From NCBI GenBank assembly GCA_011390955.1, contig JAABRM010000041.1, positions 1 through 64,000 on the forward strand: a DNA stretch of 64,000 nt, written 5' to 3'. Under the pieces are notes generated by a model that was not told the DNA's origin, made no database searches, and worked only from the letters and a program-made list of their open reading frames with translations. Origin of the DNA: Oscillatoriales cyanobacterium (lineage in GTDB: Bacteria; Cyanobacteriota; Cyanobacteriia; Cyanobacteriales; Laspinemataceae). The first letter of the stretch is position 1; every line of letters begins with the position of its first letter. Both the position numbers and the translations under genes were made by a program. This document shows, piece by piece, positions 62,262 through 64,000 of this stretch.

Positions 62262-63089
62262 TTATTCTCCCCAAGGAAGGTCGGGAGCGTCTCCAATTTC
62301 TTCAAAATATTGTGCTTTGATTACTTGATGCAAAAACCGAACTGCATAAAACTCATCAAGGAATCCAAAAACTTCCCTACTCTCCTTAATTAGAAACTCG
62401 TAAGGGCTATGTGCCAACCAAGTTCCGTCGAAACATTCTTGGATGTAGCCGAGAAGAATCCGTTCAAAGTAAACGCTTTTGTAAGAACATTCCTTGACTA
62501 TTAAGCCTTTTGTTTGCATTTTCGTAAATTCTGACTCTTCATAAGCACATCCTTCTCTGTCATATCCACAGGATAATTCTTCATGTAGAGTAAAAGTATA
62601 GTTTTCCAGAGATTTTCGACTAAAAGTATGGTATTCAACAGATTGGTTTTGGGGATAATATGTATAATTTATAGGGATTTTCCAGGATATTTGAGGGATT
62701 TCTCGGCTTGAGTCTGAATATTCTGATTGCGATTGCATAACTTGAAGCAAAAAACGAACTGCATAAAATTCATTAATGAAACCGAAAACTTCCATCCCAT
62801 CCATCATTGGAGGATAGTATCCGCTGTGTGCCAGCCAAGTTCCATCAAAGCCTTCTTGTATGTAACCAAGCAAACTGCGATCGCCTTCTTTAAAGAAAAC
62901 TGTTTTGTGAGGACTACATATAAAGATTAGCCCTTTTTTCTGCATTTCCGTAAGTTCTGGCTCTTCCCAAACACGCCCCTGTTTGTCATGTCCCCAGAAT
63001 AAAGAGTTGTCTTGAGTGAAAGTATAGTCTTTGAGAGACTCTAAAGTAAAGGGATAATAATAGTCTTCATCATCGAAATACATAAGCAA
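62262..63089 (-). CDS. immunity-like protein of two tandem ~120-residue units
   Basis: 275 residues. Units about 12-125 and 155-265 align: LKDYTFTQ/LENYTFTL, MQKKGLI/MQTKGLI, LLGYIQEGFDGTWLAHS/LLGYIQECFDGTWLAHS, EVFGFINEFYAVRFL/EVFGFLDEFYAVRFL. No known domain recognised. It is 44 nt upstream of the Rhs ORF. An immunity role for a lost toxin tip is inferred from position and duplicated architecture. Confidence 0.75.
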   Translation of the reverse strand: MLMYFDDEDYYYPFTLESLKDYTFTQDNSLFWGHDKQGRVWEEPELTEMQKKGLIFICSPHKTVFFKEGDRSLLGYIQEGFDGTWLAHSGYYPPMMDGMEVFGFINEFYAVRFLLQVMQSQSEYSDSSREIPQISWKIPINYTYYPQNQSVEYHTFSRKSLENYTFTLHEELSCGYDREGCAYEESEFTKMQTKGLIVKECSYKSVYFERILLGYIQECFDGTWLAHSPYEFLIKESREVFGFLDEFYAVRFLHQVIKAQYFEEIGDAPDLPWGE

Positions 63090-63185
63090 AAATATATATA
63101 CAGAAAAAACGTCAATTTTTTAGATAGTCGATTTTGGTTTTGATGGCTTTTTGAAAAACTTAACCCTAGAAAGACGAAATTCTAT

Positions 63186-63497
63186 CTAATCAATCAAATT
63201 GGCCAGAATTAAAATGACTCCTTGTTCCAATGCTTTTCTTGCCATTTTTTGCCGATCGCTTTTTGAGATCCCTCGACCTTTTTCTCCAGGAGCCCCGGGG
63301 AACGCTTCTAACAATGAGATGTAAGAAACAAACGGCAAAAGTTGAAACCGTCTGGCATAGTTAGACATAGCAACCCATTGACGATCTTCATCAATTATGT
63401 CGTGACGAGCAGCAGCTTGAGTTAACTTGAAGTCCCCAATGAGATATGAGTTTGGGTTTCTTGGTGCAGGATGACCTTGTATAGATGGCAATCTCAT
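63186..63497 (-). CDS. orphan toxin-tip-like fragment
   Basis: 103 codons. SYLIGDFKLTQAAARHDIID resembles the D...GDxK core of PD-(D/E)XK nuclease tips, and the rest (ISLLEAFPGAPGEKGRGISK) is basic. The first ~12 residues are encoded by one arm and loop of a 47-bp inverted repeat, so the N-terminus is probably artefactual. It looks like the 3' end of an ancestral Rhs/toxin gene left behind after tip exchange, its immunity gene being one of the neighbours. Confidence 0.45.
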   Translation of the reverse strand: MRLPSIQGHPAPRNPNSYLIGDFKLTQAAARHDIIDEDRQWVAMSNYARRFQLLPFVSYISLLEAFPGAPGEKGRGISKSDRQKMARKALEQGVILILANLID

Positions 63498-63514
63498 TTA
63501 TACAAGGTCATCCT
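63468..63514. repeat. perfect 16-bp inverted repeat at a gene-fragment boundary
   Basis: Arms AGGATGACCTTGTATA (63468-63483) and TATACAAGGTCATCCT (63499-63514) with a 15-nt spacer. It covers the 5' end of the toxin-tip fragment and sits 31 bases from the ankyrin gene's 3' end. It may be a transcription terminator for the ankyrin gene or a recombination scar. Confidence 0.85.
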
Positions 63515-63545
63515 AGGGAGATTACCCACGACTTAGCAGTGATTA

Positions 63546-63923
63546 TCAACCATTTCCTAGTTTATCTTTTAGGATTTTTCTTGCTATTTCTTGCAGTTCT
63601 GGCGAGGTAAGTGGCTCCAAATAATTAAAAATCTCTTGATTGTCACAATAAATCGCCTCACTCAAGGCAAATTCTTCTGGATCGCTGGCTCTATAGTTAA
63701 CATCTGCACCTACTTCAACCAACACTTTAACCATTTCCATAGATTCTTCGTGAACTGCCCACATTAAAGGAGTCCAATCGCAGCCACCGTTGTCTATTGC
63801 ATTTATATCTTCTTGAACCGATAACAGAGCTATAAACGCTTTCCAGTCTCCGAAGTGAATAGCTTCAATAAAAGCTCCCTCTGGATCTCCATTTGCTAGT
63901 TCATAGTAGTATTTTGTACACAT
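63546..63923 (-). CDS. ankyrin-repeat protein
   Basis: 125 residues with about three ankyrin repeats: GAFIEAIHFGDWKAFIALLS, WTPLMWAVHEESMEMVKVLV (followed by EVGADVNYRA) and FALSEAIYCDNQEIFNYLEP. No signal peptide. Short ankyrin proteins are common immunity partners in polymorphic toxin arrays, which fits the neighbouring toxin-tip fragment and Rhs gene. The final 77 bases of the window beyond its start contain no further feature. Confidence 0.85.
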   Translation of the reverse strand: MCTKYYYELANGDPEGAFIEAIHFGDWKAFIALLSVQEDINAIDNGGCDWTPLMWAVHEESMEMVKVLVEVGADVNYRASDPEEFALSEAIYCDNQEIFNYLEPLTSPELQEIARKILKDKLGNG

Positions 63924-64000
63924 TTTTACCTGAGCCTCTTATTTTTAAATTTTCAACAGACTTGTCTATTTTTGCTTAAACCCTTGAATACCGGGGAACA

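Noticed and set aside
1-64000. tRNA, rRNA, rnpB, tmRNA or riboswitch
   Set aside because: Looked for by eye; no cloverleaf, conserved rRNA segment or known leader motif was found. A covariance-model scan (Infernal, tRNAscan-SE) would be decisive.

Overview
The window is chromosomal DNA from a filamentous, gas-vesicle-forming cyanobacterium. The palindrome GCGATCGC (HIP1) is scattered throughout. A gvpA-gvpC-gvpN-gvpJ-gvpK cluster is present, as are typical cyanobacterial genes: Ycf46-type AAA protein, SigC-type sigma factor, FurA-like regulator, DUF2808 protein and a split proton-translocating transhydrogenase. Intergenic spaces are full of heptamer-like tandem repeats and small inverted-repeat elements. 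An Oscillatoriales-type organism is likely, but the genus cannot be fixed from sequence alone. No rRNA, tRNA, CRISPR array or intact transposase gene was recognised.

Layout. 0-3.3 kb: a radical SAM/SPASM peptide-modifying enzyme with a 35-residue candidate precursor ORF upstream, divergent from an NB-ARC ATPase. 3.4-5.8 kb: decayed toxin-antitoxin modules (three broken PIN toxins, two antitoxin-like genes) and an intact HepT/MntA-type pair. 6.0-11.0 kb: gas vesicle operon, minus strand. It includes a DnaJ-type zinc-finger protein between gvpJ and gvpK and a winged-helix-like C-terminal module shared by GvpN and GvpC. 11.5-31.5 kb: mostly core genes: lipoprotein + PP2C phosphatase, NfeD + SPFH pair, sigC, fur, peptidoglycan-binding protein, ycf46, the rpmH-rnpA-PH-yidC-jag-DUF177 cluster, and pntA/pntAB/pntB ending in a strong terminator.

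31.9-35.0 kb: a tightly overlapping minus-strand operon (glycosyltransferase, second radical SAM/SPASM protein, WG-like repeat protein). 35.5-41.1 kb: HtrA-type protease, peptide deformylase, a membrane-anchored conserved protein, miaB and a PhyH-type oxygenase. 41.1-46 kb is accessory: a DUF433/DUF5615 toxin-antitoxin module between two ~130-bp direct repeats, an unrecognised two-gene unit (cold-shock-like protein + Cys/His-motif protein), and a Tse2-like toxin with a probable immunity gene. 46.3-51 kb: an ABC-2 exporter (two permeases, one ATPase).

51.5-64 kb is a polymorphic-toxin island. A 1340-residue Rhs/YD-repeat protein, lacking its N-terminal export region and carrying an HNH nuclease tip, is followed by a DUF4241 gene, two DUF416 paralogues and a MutY/MIG-like glycosylase. 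It is preceded by a tandemly duplicated immunity-like protein, an orphan toxin-tip-like fragment and an ankyrin protein. A pentapeptide-repeat protein and a ~199-bp direct repeat lie on the other side. The best candidates for undescribed systems are the radical SAM + 35-residue peptide pair, the two-gene unit at 42.6-44.7 kb, and the glycosyltransferase-radical SAM-WG operon.
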